NCBI RefSeq assembly: GCF_964019385.1
Contig: NC_088654.1
Span: 8,239,946-8,303,945 of the forward strand
Length of the DNA: 64,000 bases
Reading direction: 5' to 3'
Origin: Sycon ciliatum
Lineage: Eukaryota; Porifera; Calcarea; Leucosolenida; Sycettidae
Notes under the pieces: model-generated
Told to the model about the DNA's origin: nothing
What the model saw: only the letters and a program-made list of their open reading frames with translations
Databases searched by the model: none
Part shown: positions 11,601 through 22,619 of the stretch, piece by piece
Layout of the letters: every line of letters begins with the position of its first letter
How positions within the stretch are numbered: position 1 is the stretch's first letter
Translations under genes and position numbers: made by a program

Positions 11601-11885
11601 GTCCTGACGTTTACTGGGACCGGCGCTGACTCTGCCGATCACGAGCGGTCTGGACTCGACGGGATGTCTGTCCTGACGTTTCCTGGGACCGGCTTAGACT
11701 CTGCCGATCACGGGCGTTCTGGACTCAACAGGTATGTCTGTCCTGACGTTGCCTGGGACCGGCGGACTCTGCCGATCACGGGTGTTCTGGAGTGGACGGG
11801 ATCTCTCTTCCGACGTTTCCTGTGACCGGCGCTGAATCGCTCGTTCACGCTTATTTTGGAGACGACGGGATCTCTCTTCCAAAGT
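11586..11885 (+). repeat. Tandem minisatellite, unit of about 60-70 bp, about four copies
   Basis: The unit contains GACGGGATGTCTGTCCTGAC, then TGGGACCGGC, then CTCTGCCGATCACG and GTTCTGGACTC. Copies begin near 11588, 11658, 11727 and 11795; the later ones are diverged (GATCTCTCTTCC replaces GATGTCTGTCCT). It reads open in one frame but shows no protein-like composition. It is best treated as non-coding satellite. Confidence 0.75.
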
Positions 11886-11995
11886 ATGTTTATGCTGACG
11901 CATCCTATCACCTATTCGGCGTCTATTCTAATTTAATTTCCTCCTCGTCTCCCTTTTTCTTTCCAAATCTCCCTCTACATCAGGGAGTCGTATAC

Positions 11996-12188
11996 ATAAT
12001 ACGACGAATATTGGTACGGTACGGGACAGATACAGGAGCCCGCAAATATTGTGGACAGCTGTTATGTACAATCCTGTAGAGCCTTTGTAGTCACAGATAC
12101 GGGACAGATACGGGACAGATACGGGACAGATACGGGATAGCTCCAGCCGTGACACAAACAAACAAACAAACAAACACCAAATTAAAGC
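11996..12188 (+). repeat. Copy of a dispersed repeat with an 11-bp array (GATACGGGACA)n
   Basis: GATACGGGACA repeats about 4.5 times at 12095-12140. It is followed by ATAGCTCCAGCCGTGACAC and a (CAAA)n run to about 12177. The same order (TACGGTACGGGACAG array, then GATAGC, then GTGACACAAAC, then ACACCAAA) recurs at 47.86-47.93 kb. This identifies the 11-bp array as part of a dispersed element and not an isolated satellite. Confidence 0.7.
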
Positions 12189-13148
12189 TGTGTGGACCCT
12201 GGCTAGCGCCAGACGTTACTGAAGTAACGTCTTCTGCATAGCTACGGGAATCATCCCGCGCGGGATTGTATTGGCTATTATTTCCCGGTCAGCAAGGCTC
12301 CTGATTGGCTGAAACAGGCCTATAGTACCGTACCATGGGATAAGGTGCCATACTCGCAGTTTCAACTGACCTACGGTAACCGTAGATGGAACTGGTGATC
12401 GGAGGACCAGGCTGAGAACACGGGTGCCAGTACTTATTTCCAATCCCTCAAACAATACTTTTTTCTGTTGAGGCGACCCAACAATTCGGCCGAATTGGCC
12501 CAGCGCAGCACACAATTTACTGTTTTGAAGCCCGACAGGGAACCCAAACACATGCAGATGGGTTAAGTCCACCCCGGAAATCTCGCAGAGCACCTGCTTA
12601 CCGGAAATCCGGATTCCTGCGTCCAGTATCTTTTTCCGCTCAGCAGAACTGTTCACTGTAACTACGCAATGTCCAGGCTTGCCCTGAAGGTCCACCTGGC
12701 AGACCTGACTTATATCTACCTTACTCTGCTTGAGCGCCTTGGCGTAAAACAAGTGGTCTGCAGACCAGTCCTTCTCAATCCTAAAAGGAAAGGAGGCCGG
12801 AGCAGGAGCTCCAAAACTGCCAACCAACTCCATCGTACTCAAAAAGTTGGAAAGTTCCGACAGCGATTTTTTCTTTTCCTCCGTAAAGCGTTCGTTCATC
12901 AGCTCGTACCATTGATTCCCCTTGCATCGTCCCGTCACTAATGTCCAATGAAAACTGCTCCCCAGTTGCGCGAGGAGACTACAATTCCTCCGGTGAGCGA
13001 GGAAGAAGAGCGGAGTTACCCAACTCAACCAAACGAGATGAAGGTATAGTGAGCGCAATCATACCACAAGAACAATGTAACATTTATCCCTGTCACTATG
13101 CAAAAGACGTTACTTGAGAAACGTCTGGTGGTAGCCAGGGTCCACACA
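12189..13148. mobile_element. TIR element (960 bp) enclosing a LINE ORF1/5' UTR fragment
   Basis: The left end TGTGTGGACCCTGGCTA and the right end TAGCCAGGGTCCACACA are inverted repeats. Pairing extends about 55 bp inwards through the GACGTT and AAGTAACGTCTT motifs and TGCATAG. Each arm has its own short internal palindrome, such as AGACGTTACTGAAGTAACGT. Between the arms lies part of a LINE on the minus strand (12341-about 13020). No clear target duplication is seen. The second copy of the 3.2-kb duplication contains only the right end (to about 16375), so the element was inserted before that duplication. Confidence 0.65.
12341..12833 (-). pseudogene. LINE-C ORF1 fragment (N-terminal two thirds), first copy
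   Basis: The minus-strand ATG at 12833 opens MELVGSFGAPAPASFPFRIE and continues through HCVVTVNSSAERKKIL and VDLTHLHVFGFPVGLQ to QLKLRVWH. The homologous LINE-A protein next has the CCHC knuckle. At 12341 homology stops and the frame runs into unrelated sequence. There is no stop in this part, so the N-terminal half is better preserved than in LINE-A. Upstream sequence to about 13020 (FFLAHRRNCSLLAQLGS in the same frame) is 5' UTR or an N-terminal extension. Confidence 0.75.
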
Positions 13149-13264
13149 TATGTAATTCCCTAAATCTTTGTTCTGTCGTGGGGCATTTTTTTGAATTTTT
13201 TTACATCGCAAACCAAACGGGCATTGATGCCCAATATTATGATGGCGATAGAAATTCCTGGCGC

Positions 13265-13520
13265 TATGCTGTACATGTCCCCTACCGTGCAATCAAAGAC
13301 AGCTGGTCAAATTCTTCAAATAGGGCTTTAAACTGCAAGACCATAACGCGAAGCAACTAACTTGGAAGAAGATGTATGTAATTCAAAGTGTATGTATGTA
13401 TGTGCATGCAAGGCGATAATGCAGGTTCGAATGCCATGTTATGTCCTTATAAATTGGAGAAATGAAAAAAATATCTAACACCGCTATGCTTTTTGCCTAG
13501 GTCATCAATGTTACAGTGTT
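13265..13520 (+). repeat. SINE-like dispersed repeat, copy in unit one (repeated at about 16492-16745)
   Basis: The order is: CAATCAAAGACAGCTGG, CAAATAGGGCTTTAAACTGC, AGCAACTAACTTGGAAGAAG, a GTAT run, GCGATAATGCAGGTTCGAAT (a tRNA B-box-like motif), then AACACCGCTATGCTTTTTGC and CTAGGTCATCA. Copies at 47.26-48.4 kb have the same blocks in the same order on the opposite strand. The B-box-like GGTTCGAAT suggests a tRNA-derived SINE, but no clear A box was found. Confidence 0.6.
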
Positions 13521-14919
13521 GTATTATCGCATTTTCGTGTTTTTGGGTGTGCTGTTAATGGGCCGGGAATGTAAGTATCGGGTAGATTGCAGTGTTTTAA
13601 TGGGCGCGTTGTTGTCTAAATGGAATAGTAAGGATACCAGTAGATGGCTATGAGGAAGAGCCAAATGACAGGGGTGACAGTGTGGAAGCTCAGAGCAGAT
13701 GACTTCGGCAGGATTGCCCATGCAGAGAGTAGAATACGGGAGAAGAGATGTCCCGCAACCTCGAGAGTCGCGGTGCTTGCGAAACGCTACGCCGAAAACA
13801 AGAACCAACGGTGAAGATATCCGTGAATTGGAGACCCGCCGACTCGGTGAAAAGATGCGTCGACAGCAAGAGACTGCTGAACAGGCATTCAGTTGGCAGC
13901 AGAAAAGGACGTGATCATGCCCGAATTTGTTCGGTATGTTGGGACTGCGGTCCGTTGGCATAATGCCGTCATCTACTCATCTATGCTAATATGCGAAAGA
14001 CGTTACTTTATCGGCTACAGCCTGTTGCCGGAATGGCGGTATTTTCAAGCACATCATTGTATTGCAAAAAAACGTTTCCATCAGTTCGACTAACATTCAT
14101 GCTGAGCAAGGCGAAAGAGCATAGCGTAGGGCCCTGAGCTTTAAAACCCTCTCGTTATAAGATTTGAACGTCGTTTTCATGTGGCTATCATCAGAAACCA
14201 TCTTCACACTGAGTGTTGGACTATAAAGGAAAGATATATGACGCCATAAAGTGAAAGATATTGGGTCTGAAACTAATACCAGAAACACCAATATTCTAAA
14301 GCTAGCACTAATAAAGCCGTGATATCACACGGCTCAACAGAGCTGTGTGATAGCATGTGCAGATCGGACAAGTGCAAGTGAGAAAGGTACATTGTACATG
14401 TATGTGACTGGGTTTGTGGTTTTGGTATGTTTAATTACAGAGCCCCTACCCTTTGGGGGTGATTTTTCCTTCATAATCCCCCCCCCCCCCCCCCCTGCTC
14501 TTTGTGGAAGAGTGTAATCTGTATCATCCCATGTTACTCCACAAAGAAAATCAGGGGGGTCTCGGCGGTTATAAGACCGTTTGAGATGCATTCCTTAGGG
14601 TGGGTGTATATTATTATATCGATTTCAGCCTAAATTTGCCTGTTCTGGGTCATATTTTCAGATTTACCAATCACCTGGCTTCTCTTTGTGATTGCAAGTT
14701 CTTTCACACATCACAGTGAAGCATTTGAGCTAGAAAATCTCGCAGTCATCATTGACTACTAAGGAAAATAGCAATTTAGGTACAAAAATGAACTTGGCAG
14801 AAATGTCAGTCCGCAAAGTAAAAGCTTCATAATTTTTCTTGGACATGCCCTTTTCATTCTAGTTTTGGGATCCTCGTACTTCATAGAAGCTGCAAATATA
14901 TAATTTGAGGGCGGGGGTG

Positions 14920-15502
14920 TAAGGGGCCGGTCACACTGAGAAACATTTTGGAAAAAAATCCGTGGTTAGTACCATGGATATTTTTCGCGGTGGAAGAGAT
15001 TTGAGAGATTTAATCCACTCCATGAAAATCACCTCGAGGCCTCGCTGTTCCGCGGGATAATTGTATTTCGGAGGCTCCGACTTCGAATGTAAAAATGTGT
15101 TTTTTGTTTCAAACCTCTTCTTTGCCATAAAATGCCATTTTCCTTTGGCCTTTTATTTCGCTCGAGAAGAAAGACATTTTGGAAATCCTTTCTGTCCCAC
15201 TGAATTCCACTGCATACTCTATGAAGTAGTTGCGGAATTCCCGATCATCCGCGGCCCCCACTGGATTTCTTGGAGTTTCATTTTTTTATTGCGTAATGAA
15301 GTGTTGAGATACTCTACAGGGTGTGCTGATGCAGCTCTGGCCCAGAAAGTGTGGCTGACAGACTGCCGAATGGGGACAAAAAAATAGCTAGTGTAGGTGA
15401 GATTTGTTTCATTATGCGTGTCCAGTGTGGCCGTGATGGAAAGTAGAAAAAATTCCCGGTTTATATAATCTGAGCATCGTTCCCAATGTTACCGGTCCCT
15501 TA
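14920..15502. mobile_element. 583-bp non-autonomous DNA transposon with TAAGGGGCCGGT ends
   Basis: The left end TAAGGGGCCGGTCACACTGA and the right end (reverse complement TAAGGGACCGGTAACATTGG) are inverted repeats of about 20 bp. GGGCCGGTCACAC-type termini with a TAA/TTA border recall PIF/Harbinger MITEs. That comparison is from memory and is not proven by a target duplication here, since TAA and TTA are inverted and not direct. The inner sequence has no transposase. A 108-codon frame (15061-15387) is present but not protein-like. Confidence 0.6.
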
Positions 15503-15590
15503 CCGTGCATTGTATTGTATTGGCTATTATTTCCCGGTCAGCAAGGCTCCTGATTGGCTGAAACAGGCCTATAGTACCGTACCATGGGAT

Positions 15591-16060
15591 AAGGTGCCAT
15601 ACTCGCAGTTTCAACTGACCTACGGTAACCGTAGATGGAACTGGTGATCGGAGGACCAGGCTGAGAACACGGGTGCCAGTACTTATTTCCAATCCCTCAA
15701 ACAATACTTTTTTCTGTTGAGGCGACCCAACGCAGCACACAATTTACTGTTTTGAAGCCCGACAGGGAACCCAAACACATGCAGATGGGTTAAGTCCACC
15801 CCGGAAATCTCGCAGAGCACCTGCTTACCGGAAATCCGGATTCCTGCGTCCAGTATCTTTTTCCGCTCAGCAGAACTGTTCACTGTAACTACGCAATGTC
15901 CAGGCTTGCCCTGAAGGTCCACCTGGCAGACCTGACTTATATCTACCTTACTCTGCTTGAGCGCCTTGGCGTAAAACAAGTGGTCTGCAGACCAGTCCTT
16001 CTCAATCCTAAAAGGAAAGGAGGCCGGAGCAGGAGCTCCAAAACTGCCAACCAACTCCAT
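15591..16060 (-). pseudogene. LINE-C ORF1 fragment, second copy, frameshifted
   Basis: This duplicates the fragment at 12341-12833, with the ATG at 16060. The 22-bp deletion near 15727 shifts the frame, so the RRM-like stretch runs from KLCAALG straight into RLNRKKYCLRDWK and stops. It is additional evidence that the ORF1 fragment is not maintained by selection. Confidence 0.75.
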
Positions 16061-18143
16061 CGTACTCAAAAAGTTGGAAAGTTCCGACAGCGATTTTTTC
16101 TTTTCCTCCGTAAAGCGTTCGTTCATCAGCTCGTACCATTGATTCCCCTTGCATCGTCCCGTCACTAATGTCCAATGAAAACTGCTCCCCAGTTGCGCGA
16201 GGAGACTACAATTCCTCCGGTGAGCGAGGAAGAAGAGCGGAGTTACCCAACTCAACCAAACGAGATGAAGGTATAGTGAGCGCAATCATACCACAAGAAC
16301 AATGTAACATTTATCCCTGTCACTATGCAAAAGACGTTACTTGAGAAACGTCTGGTGGTAGCCAGGGTCCACACATATGTAATTCCCTAAATCTTTGTTC
16401 TGTCGTGGGGCATTTTTTTGAATTTTTTTACATCGCAAACCAAACGGGCATTGATGCCCAATATTATGATGGCGATAGAAATTCCTGGCGCTATGCTGTA
16501 CATGTCCCCTACCGTGCAATCAAAGACAGCTGGTCAAATTCTTCAAATAGGGCTTTAAACTGCAAGACCATAACGCGAAGCAACTAACTTGGAAGAAGAT
16601 GTATGTAATTCAAAGTGTATGTATGTATGTGCATGCAAGGCGATAATGCAGGTTCGAATGCCATGTTATGTCCTTATAAATTGGAGAAATGAAAAAAATA
16701 TCTAACACCGCTATGCTTTTTGCCTAGGTCATCAATGTTACAGTGTTGTATTATCGCATTTTCGTGTTTTTGGGTGTGCTGTTAATGGGCCGGGAATGTA
16801 AGTATCGGGTAGATTGCAGTGTTTTAATGGGCGCGTTGTTGTCTAAATGGAATAGTAAGGATACCAGTAGATGGCTATGAGGAAGAGCCAAATGACAGGG
16901 GTGACAGTGTGGAAGCTCAGAGCAGATGACTTCGGCAGGATTGCCCATGCAGAGAGTAGAATACGGGAGAAGAGATGTCCCGCAACCTCGAGAGTCGCGG
17001 TGCTTGCGAAACGCTACGCCGAAAACAAGAACCAACGGTGAAGATATCCGTGAATTGGAGACCCGCCGACTCGGTGAAAAGATGCGTCGACAGCAAGAGA
17101 CTGCTGAACAGGCATTCAGTTGGCAGCAGAAAAGGACGTGATCATGCCCGAATTTGTTCGGTATGTTGGGACTGCGGTCCGTTGGCATAATGCCGTCATC
17201 TACTCATCTATGCTAATATGCGAAAGACGTTACTTTATCGGCTACAGCCTGTTGCCGGAATGGCGGTATTTTCAAGCACATCATTGTATTGCAAAAAAAC
17301 GTTTCCATCAGTTCGACTAACATTCATGCTGAGCAAGGCGAAAGAGCATAGCGTAGGGCCCTGAGCTTTAAAACCCTCTCGTTATAAGATTTGAACGTCG
17401 TTTTCATGTGGCTATCATCAGAAACCATCTTCACACTGAGTGTTGGACTATAAAGGAAAGATATATGACGCCATAAAGTGAAAGATATTGGGTCTGAAAC
17501 TAATACCAGAAACACCAATATTCTAAAGCTAGCACTAATAAAGCCGTGATATCACACGGCTCAACAGAGCTGTGTGATAGCATGTGCAGATCGGACAAGT
17601 GCAAGTGAGAAAGGTACATTGTACATGTATGTGACTGGGTTTGTGGTTTTGGTATGTTTAATTACAGAGCCCCCTACCCTTTGGGGGTGATTTTTCCTTC
17701 ATAATCCCCCCCCCCCCCCTGCTCTTTGTGGAAGAGTGTAATCTGTATCATCCCATGTTACTCCACAAAGAAAATCAGGGGGGTCTCGGCGGTTATAAGA
17801 CCGTTTGAGATGCATTCCTTAGGGTGGGTGTATATTATTATATCGATTTCAGCCTAAATTTGCCTGTTCTGGGTCATATTTTCAGATTTACCAATCACCT
17901 GGCTTCTCTTTGTGATTGCAAGTTCTTTCACACATCACAGTGAAGCATTTGAGCTAGAAAATCTCGCAGTCATCATTGACTACTAAGGAAAATAGCAATT
18001 TAGGTACAAAAATGAACTTGGCAGAAATGTCAGTCCGCAAAGTAAAAGCTTCATAATTTTTCTTGGACATGCCCTTTTCATTCTAGTTTTGGGATCCTCG
18101 TACTTCATAGAAGCTGCAAATATATAATTTGAGGGCGGGGGTG

Positions 18144-18726
18144 TAAGGGGCCGGTCACACTGAGAAACATTTTGGAAAAAAATCCGTGGTTAGTACCATG
18201 GATATTTTTCGCGGTGGAAGAGATTTGAGAGATTTAATCCACTCCATGAAAATCACCTCGAGGCCTCGCTGTTCCGCGGGATAATTGTATTTCGGAGGCT
18301 CCGACTTCGAATGTAAAAATGTGTTTTTTGTTTCAAACCTCTTCTTTGCCATAAAATGCCATTTTCCTTTGGCCTTTTATTTCGCTCGAGAAGAAAGACA
18401 TTTTGGAAATCCTTTCTGTCCCACTGAATTCCACTGCATACTCTATGAAGTAGTTGCGGAATTCCCGATCATCCGCGGCCCCCACTGGATTTCTTGGAGT
18501 TTCATTTTTTTATTGCGTAATGAAGTGTTGAGATACTCTACAGGGTGTGCTGATGCAGCTCTGGCCCAGAAAGTGTGGCTGACAGACTGCCGAATGGGGA
18601 CAAAAAAATAGCTAGTGTAGGTGAGATTTGTTTCATTATGCGTGTCCAGTGTGGCCGTGATGGAAAGTAGAAAAAATTCCCGGTTTATATAATCTGAGCA
18701 TCGTTCCCAATGTTACCGGTCCCTTA
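18144..18726. mobile_element. Second copy of the 583-bp TAAGGGGCCGGT element
   Basis: It is identical in layout and length to the copy at 14920-15502 and was carried along by the tandem duplication. Its right end lies only 9 bp from the outer edge of the duplicated unit. Confidence 0.65.
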
Positions 18727-18735
18727 CCGTGCATT

Positions 18736-19624
18736 TTAGACCTCCAAAAATAATAATTAATAGGACTGAAAATTGGTCGATTTCCCACCATTCTTGAAAT
18801 TGTTATTTTTCAGGTAAGCTGATCATTCCTTGTGTATTACTCCAGTTGTTTGAGTTAAAAACATTGAATCATCTCCCAAATTGTTATAGTACCCATGAAG
18901 ACCAGGTGCGGCCATGGTTCCTGGGAGTTTTAGCCCATGGTCTGGATATCGGCATGATCCATGCACAACGTTATTCATGATCCAGGCCGACGGCTACTGA
19001 CCCTGAACGCAGTTCAGACTAGCTTTGCATCACAACTCTTGCAATAGTTCACTCCTAGTCTTTTCTCATAAGGCGACAGGAAAAGAGCTTGATGAGGATA
19101 ACAGTTACTATATTCTGGACCAATAACTTCACAGTTTCAGGTTTGTAGTACAGTCCATGTAAATGTACAATGTACATGTACATGCAGTCTCAAATAAATA
19201 TTGGCAATGATTGACTGCTAGTATTTGTAGCACCCATTAGGGTATAATCATAATTCTATTCCCGATAGCATGGAACAAGCACAACTGTTTGTGGGTGCAT
19301 GCGCATTTTCAATGATACATACGCTTACGTGCACATACTCACACTCAAAAACAAGTACCCCTTGCGCACACAAATGCATCAAATACGCGCACACGCAATA
19401 GCATACTCCCGCATGTTACAATGCATGCTCTTGAGTTTAGTTACCAAATCCTGCTGTCCATGCACATACACATCTGGAGTTGTGAACATAACAGATTGCG
19501 TCATCTTGTATGATGAACGGGTGAATGCAGACATGGATATGCTGGTGTAGTTTCATTAGCCAAGCAAACAATATACAATGTGGCCATAACTCTGTTTTAC
19601 AATGTACACTTACATGTACATGTA
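18736..19624. other. No gene seen; contains a fragment of ZF-gene 3' flank
   Basis: Most of this stretch is unassigned. At about 19490-19590 the words GTCATCTTGTATGATG, GGGTGAATGCAGACAT and AAACAATATACAATGTGG match the flank sequence found 3' of the zinc-finger genes (32.7, 40.7, 50.4, 58.1 kb). That flank resumes at about 27.74 kb, so the intervening 8 kb seems to be inserted. CATGTACATGTACATG-type repeats occur at 19158-19182 and 19607-19625. Confidence 0.5.
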
Positions 19625-19703
19625 CAGTGCTGGCAACGGAAATCCGACCACTTTTCCGGCGCGCCGCGCAGCCCGGGGGGTCGGATTTCAGTTGCCAGCA
19701 CTG
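19625..19703. mobile_element. 79-bp MITE hairpin flanked by TA
   Basis: The arms CAGTGCTGGCAAC and GTTGCCAGCACTG are perfect inverted ends, continuing as GAAATCCGAC / GTCGGATTTC with one mismatch. TA lies on both sides (19623-19624, 19704-19705). The loop is very GC-rich (CCGGCGCGCCGCGCAGCCCG). The TA border and CAGTG ends fit a Tc1/mariner-like MITE. It sits at the edge of the 480-bp inverted repeat. Confidence 0.72.
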
Positions 19704-20186
19704 TACAGGTACGCGAATGACTGTTGGGACATTCTTCCAAAACATGACGTCACAGAATTCGTAAAAAAAAGACAACTTTTGTCGCAAGCGGCTAGCGCGG
19801 CTAGCCTGTCGCGCTCGCGAGACTCATCTTGGGCGCGCTCGAGCTGCGAAGCGCGACACACGAGCGCGACCCAAACTGTGTCACGTGTGTGTCGAATCTG
19901 ACTGATGATCGCCTTCGATTGTTTTATTTTCGTTCTACTCGACAATTCCAAAAATCAGTGCCATTGGCTTTAGCTTTGCCCTTGAACTTGAAATCTCGTG
20001 CCTTATTCTTTCCTGGGGACTGGTGTTGGATATTGAACGGGCGGAGTTACCGCCGGGATGATGGATCAGTGAAGGAGATGATGGCCTAAACTTGGCTGCG
20101 CGCATTCTCATTTTCGCGTGGCCTGCCACTAGTGTTTCGCAGATTCACAAAGGGTATCACAGGCATAGCTGGAGGAAGAAAGGTGA
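19704..20186 (+). repeat. 480-bp inverted repeat, left arm; CpG-rich, promoter-like
   Basis: From GTACGCGAATGACTGTTGG to GGAGGAAGAAAGGTGA it is the reverse complement of 27270-27735 with scattered mismatches and small indels. It contains the CRE-type palindrome TGACGTCA near 19745, CG-dense words (GGGCGCGCTCGAGC) and GGGCGGAGTTACCGCC. It ends at AGGAAGAAAG/GTGAGAG, which looks like a 5' splice site. It could be a promoter with first exon, a repeat element, or the terminal inverted repeat of a large element. Confidence 0.7.
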
Positions 20187-20686
20187 GAGAATCGGTTGCA
20201 CAGTGCAGATCAACCCAACCATTTGGTTGTTTTAATTTTACTTCGCACAGTCAAACGGGATGACCACCCAATAAAATTTCCGAACGTGACATTGTTGTTC
20301 AGGTTATTTCGCTTCAACTTTTGAGGTATGAATTCCTTAACTGCAGACTCGACATGCAAGCTCCATACTGACCAGGCTGTGTCAACATCAGGTCACGGAT
20401 TGTTTGACTTTGTCCGTTAGGCTGTGTTTGCATAGATATTCTGATGGCGTCAAAGACAGTTAGAGATTTTGTTGGTCGTGTGTCGGGGGTATTGTCCCCG
20501 CCGAAACTGAATGCAAGTTTAAGAAAGACTAGGTCTAGTGAGTTATGATCAGAAGTGTCCTGTGGGTCTAGCCCTCAGCCCCTCTGCGGCAAGCAGTAAA
20601 CTATATTTACACCAAAAAGCGCAAAACAAGACTTGATTTTTTACGCGGCTCTTTTCACCATGATAATTATTGTACCAACCATACCA

Positions 20687-21010
20687 ACGCATATGGCTGA
20701 TTGGTTTGCAGGCCTGCCTGCGAATCATGAGGTCCCGAGTTCAAGACCCGCGCTGGTAGCAGGGAGCGTGTAAAAAGACTTTTTACGCGTGTTGAACTGC
20801 GCCGACACCCACGGTCAACTGGGTACTCAAAGCTCGGAGTGAGAATAACAAGGATGCAGTTTACAGGGTTATGGGCCGTTATACGCCCGATTGGTTGAGA
20901 GACTAACCTCCTCTCCCCTGACTCACTTGTGAGGTCTGCATTCGCCACTAAGGTTAACAGGCATAGGTGTGGCCTGCGGATGCGAAGGCTAGTTTGGGTG
21001 TTTCTGAACA
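20687..21010 (+). mobile_element. tRNA-derived SINE-like element
   Basis: An A-box-like TGGCTGATTGG (20694-20704) and a B-box-like GAGTTCAAGACC (20737-20748) lie 32 bp apart, as in a tRNA, with GGTCCCGAGTTCAAGACCCG resembling a T-arm. A body of about 250 bp follows without a clear poly(A) tail. A decayed tRNA gene is the alternative; the cloverleaf is incomplete. Confidence 0.45.
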
Positions 21011-21917
21011 TTCAAGCGATGCCGACGCGGATCCCGCGAATATTATTATTAATTATTTTACACGTGTTTTGAAAATTTGAAATACTCATGGCAACTGGTG
21101 GGTGAATCATTCAAAAATGCAAACGTGCCCGCTGTTGAGTGCAGCCATGTGAATCCACACAGTCACTTTTCTCGTAAATCACTCGCCGTAAAACGTGCAA
21201 GTGGCTGTCGTGTGAATCGCCTATAACTGACTGTCTGCAGTTGTCGAAGTATTTCCCTGCACTCACTGTACTTTGTTAGAGATGTTCCGCATAACGTAAT
21301 TACGTTAGTTAAAAAATGTAGTAGATCTAGGGAAAGTCTTACGTAAACTGCATGCGCATCTGGGTTCCGCCATACGGAGTTTTCAAATCATAGCAGACTC
21401 AGCGGAGGACGTTCAGGTTGGTTGTAACTCTTGAGTTTCATGCCGTTAGGCAAACATCAGACAACTGATACTCGGGTCTACCCAACAGTGAGTCAGTATG
21501 CTTATATATATATATACATAGGGCCACAAGCATAAACAAATTTAGCGCTAAATCTGGTGTAAGGTATGGGGAGAACAGCTGGTGCGGGCCACGGCGCGAC
21601 AGTAGAAGTGCCAGGAGGGTGGCAGGCAACAGGCAGGTGTGAGCATGAAAGCGCAGAAAGAGGCGATGGGGAGGCAGTGAACAGCAGATGGGTGGAGGTG
21701 CCAGGAGGATGGCGGGCAATGGGCCAGTGAGATCGCTAGGGGGTCTTTGGGTGATGGGCAGGCGTGGGCGTACTATTGACATCATGGATGTGTCCTCACA
21801 ACAAGGCTCTACCACGAGCATGGCAAACTTTACAAAGTAAGCCTTTCAGTGCAAGTCTTGGTGGCATGGTGTCTTTTGGGTGTTTTCTTAGGTTCCAAGA
21901 GACGCGGAGCTACATTG

Positions 21918-21979
21918 TGTGTGTGTGTTTGTGTGTGTTTGTGTGTGTGTGTACGCGCGTGTGTGTGTGTGTGTGTGTG

Positions 21980-22014
<35 letters not shown>

Positions 22015-22041
22015 ATGTGTGTGTGTGTGTGTGTGTGTGTG
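21918..22041 (+). repeat. Interrupted (GT)n microsatellite of about 124 bp
   Basis: It is nearly pure GT with GTTTGT, ACGCGCGT and GCAT interruptions. All frames across it give Val-Cys or Thr-His repeats, which are artefacts. It ends just upstream of a plausible splice acceptor (CTCTCTTGTGCAG at 22060-22072). Confidence 0.95.
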
Positions 22042-22072
22042 TTTGGCACACGCCATGTACTCTCTTGTGCAG

Positions 22073-22169
22073 GTACTACACGAATGCGAAACGCGACAAA
22101 CCCTACAACGTCATTAGCCTGGAGTTCACCAAGACTAAGTTGGAGCCTCAAGTGGAGTCACCCAGTCTG
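22073..22169 (+). CDS. Possible internal exon of an unrecognised gene
   Basis: A strong acceptor (TACTCTCTTGTGCAG) precedes the segment and a donor (AGTCTG/GTACGT) follows it. The 97-bp segment reads, after one leading base, YYTNAKRDKPYNVISLEF and TKTKLEPQVESPSL without stop, with mixed polar and hydrophobic composition like a real exon. I do not recognise the family. The phase at its 3' end (0) does not directly fit the exon at 22760, which starts one base after a codon boundary, so another exon between them would be needed, or one of the two is wrong. Confidence 0.45.
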
Positions 22170-22619
22170 GTACGTCAGCAATCCTACATACACTTGAGAG
22201 AATCAAAAGCGTTTCTGCTGTAACTCTGAGTTTCACGGTTTTAACCGATCATCAGACAACAACTTGGACTACAATTTTCAGAAGATATGATTGGTATAAG
22301 CTGCAATCAATCAATCCTATGCATGTAACGTTATATGTAGTACACTCTTATCTGTTGTATCCGGGCGGTCCGGGACCGAGGGCTCTGCCCTTCATTTGGA
22401 AATGTTCGTAATCACGTACATCTTGATGTGGAAGGCACGTAGATCTGGCATATTACGTCACTCCTGGTATTTCCACAAATTGGTAGAAAAGAAAAGAAAA
22501 GCGATGTTCCGTTGGAATGTAGCAAACTGCCAAAAATGTGGTTTGATGTACCTGTACCGCGCTCAGTGTGAATGGTGGTTCACTGAAACTAGTGGGTTGC
22601 TGATAGATTGATCTTCTGC

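Larger units (their letters stand above)
12265..15510 (+). repeat. First unit of a tandem duplication of about 3.2 kb
   Basis: From ATTGTATTGGCTATTATTTC at 12265 the sequence matches that starting at 15514 almost base for base. The offset is 3249 at first, then 3227 after a 22-bp deletion in the second unit, then about 3224 after a poly-C length change near 14485. The unit contains the LINE-C fragment, a SINE-like repeat (13265-13520), a 583-bp TIR element and about 1.4 kb of unassigned sequence. The very low divergence implies a recent event, or possibly an assembly artefact. Confidence 0.93.
15514..18735 (+). repeat. Second unit of the 3.2-kb tandem duplication
   Basis: This matches 12265-15510 nearly exactly. 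The junction reads ACCGTGCATTGTATTGTATT. Differences seen are loss of 22 bp (AATTCGGCCGAATTGGCCCAGC in unit one) at about 15727, a shorter C run near 17715 and a few single bases. The match ends at ACCGTGCAT (about 18735), after which the sequence is unique. Confidence 0.93.

Noticed and set aside
11586..11885. Regularly spaced repeats as a CRISPR array
   Set aside because: The whole unit repeats without unique spacers, and the genome is eukaryotic.
13524..13961. 145-codon minus frame and overlapping 71-codon plus frames
   Set aside because: The frames overlap on both strands, have no motif, and their conservation at 16751-17188 is due only to the duplication. The sequence may contain decayed coding DNA, but nothing can be assigned.
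15061..15387. 108-codon frame MYFGGSDFECKN..., identical at 18285-18611
   Set aside because: It lies inside a TIR element, has no recognisable domain, and the identity of the copies is explained by the recent tandem duplication.
21830..22197. Long frames of alternating Val-Cys or Thr-His
   Set aside because: They are readings of the (GT)n microsatellite in several frames and have no protein character.
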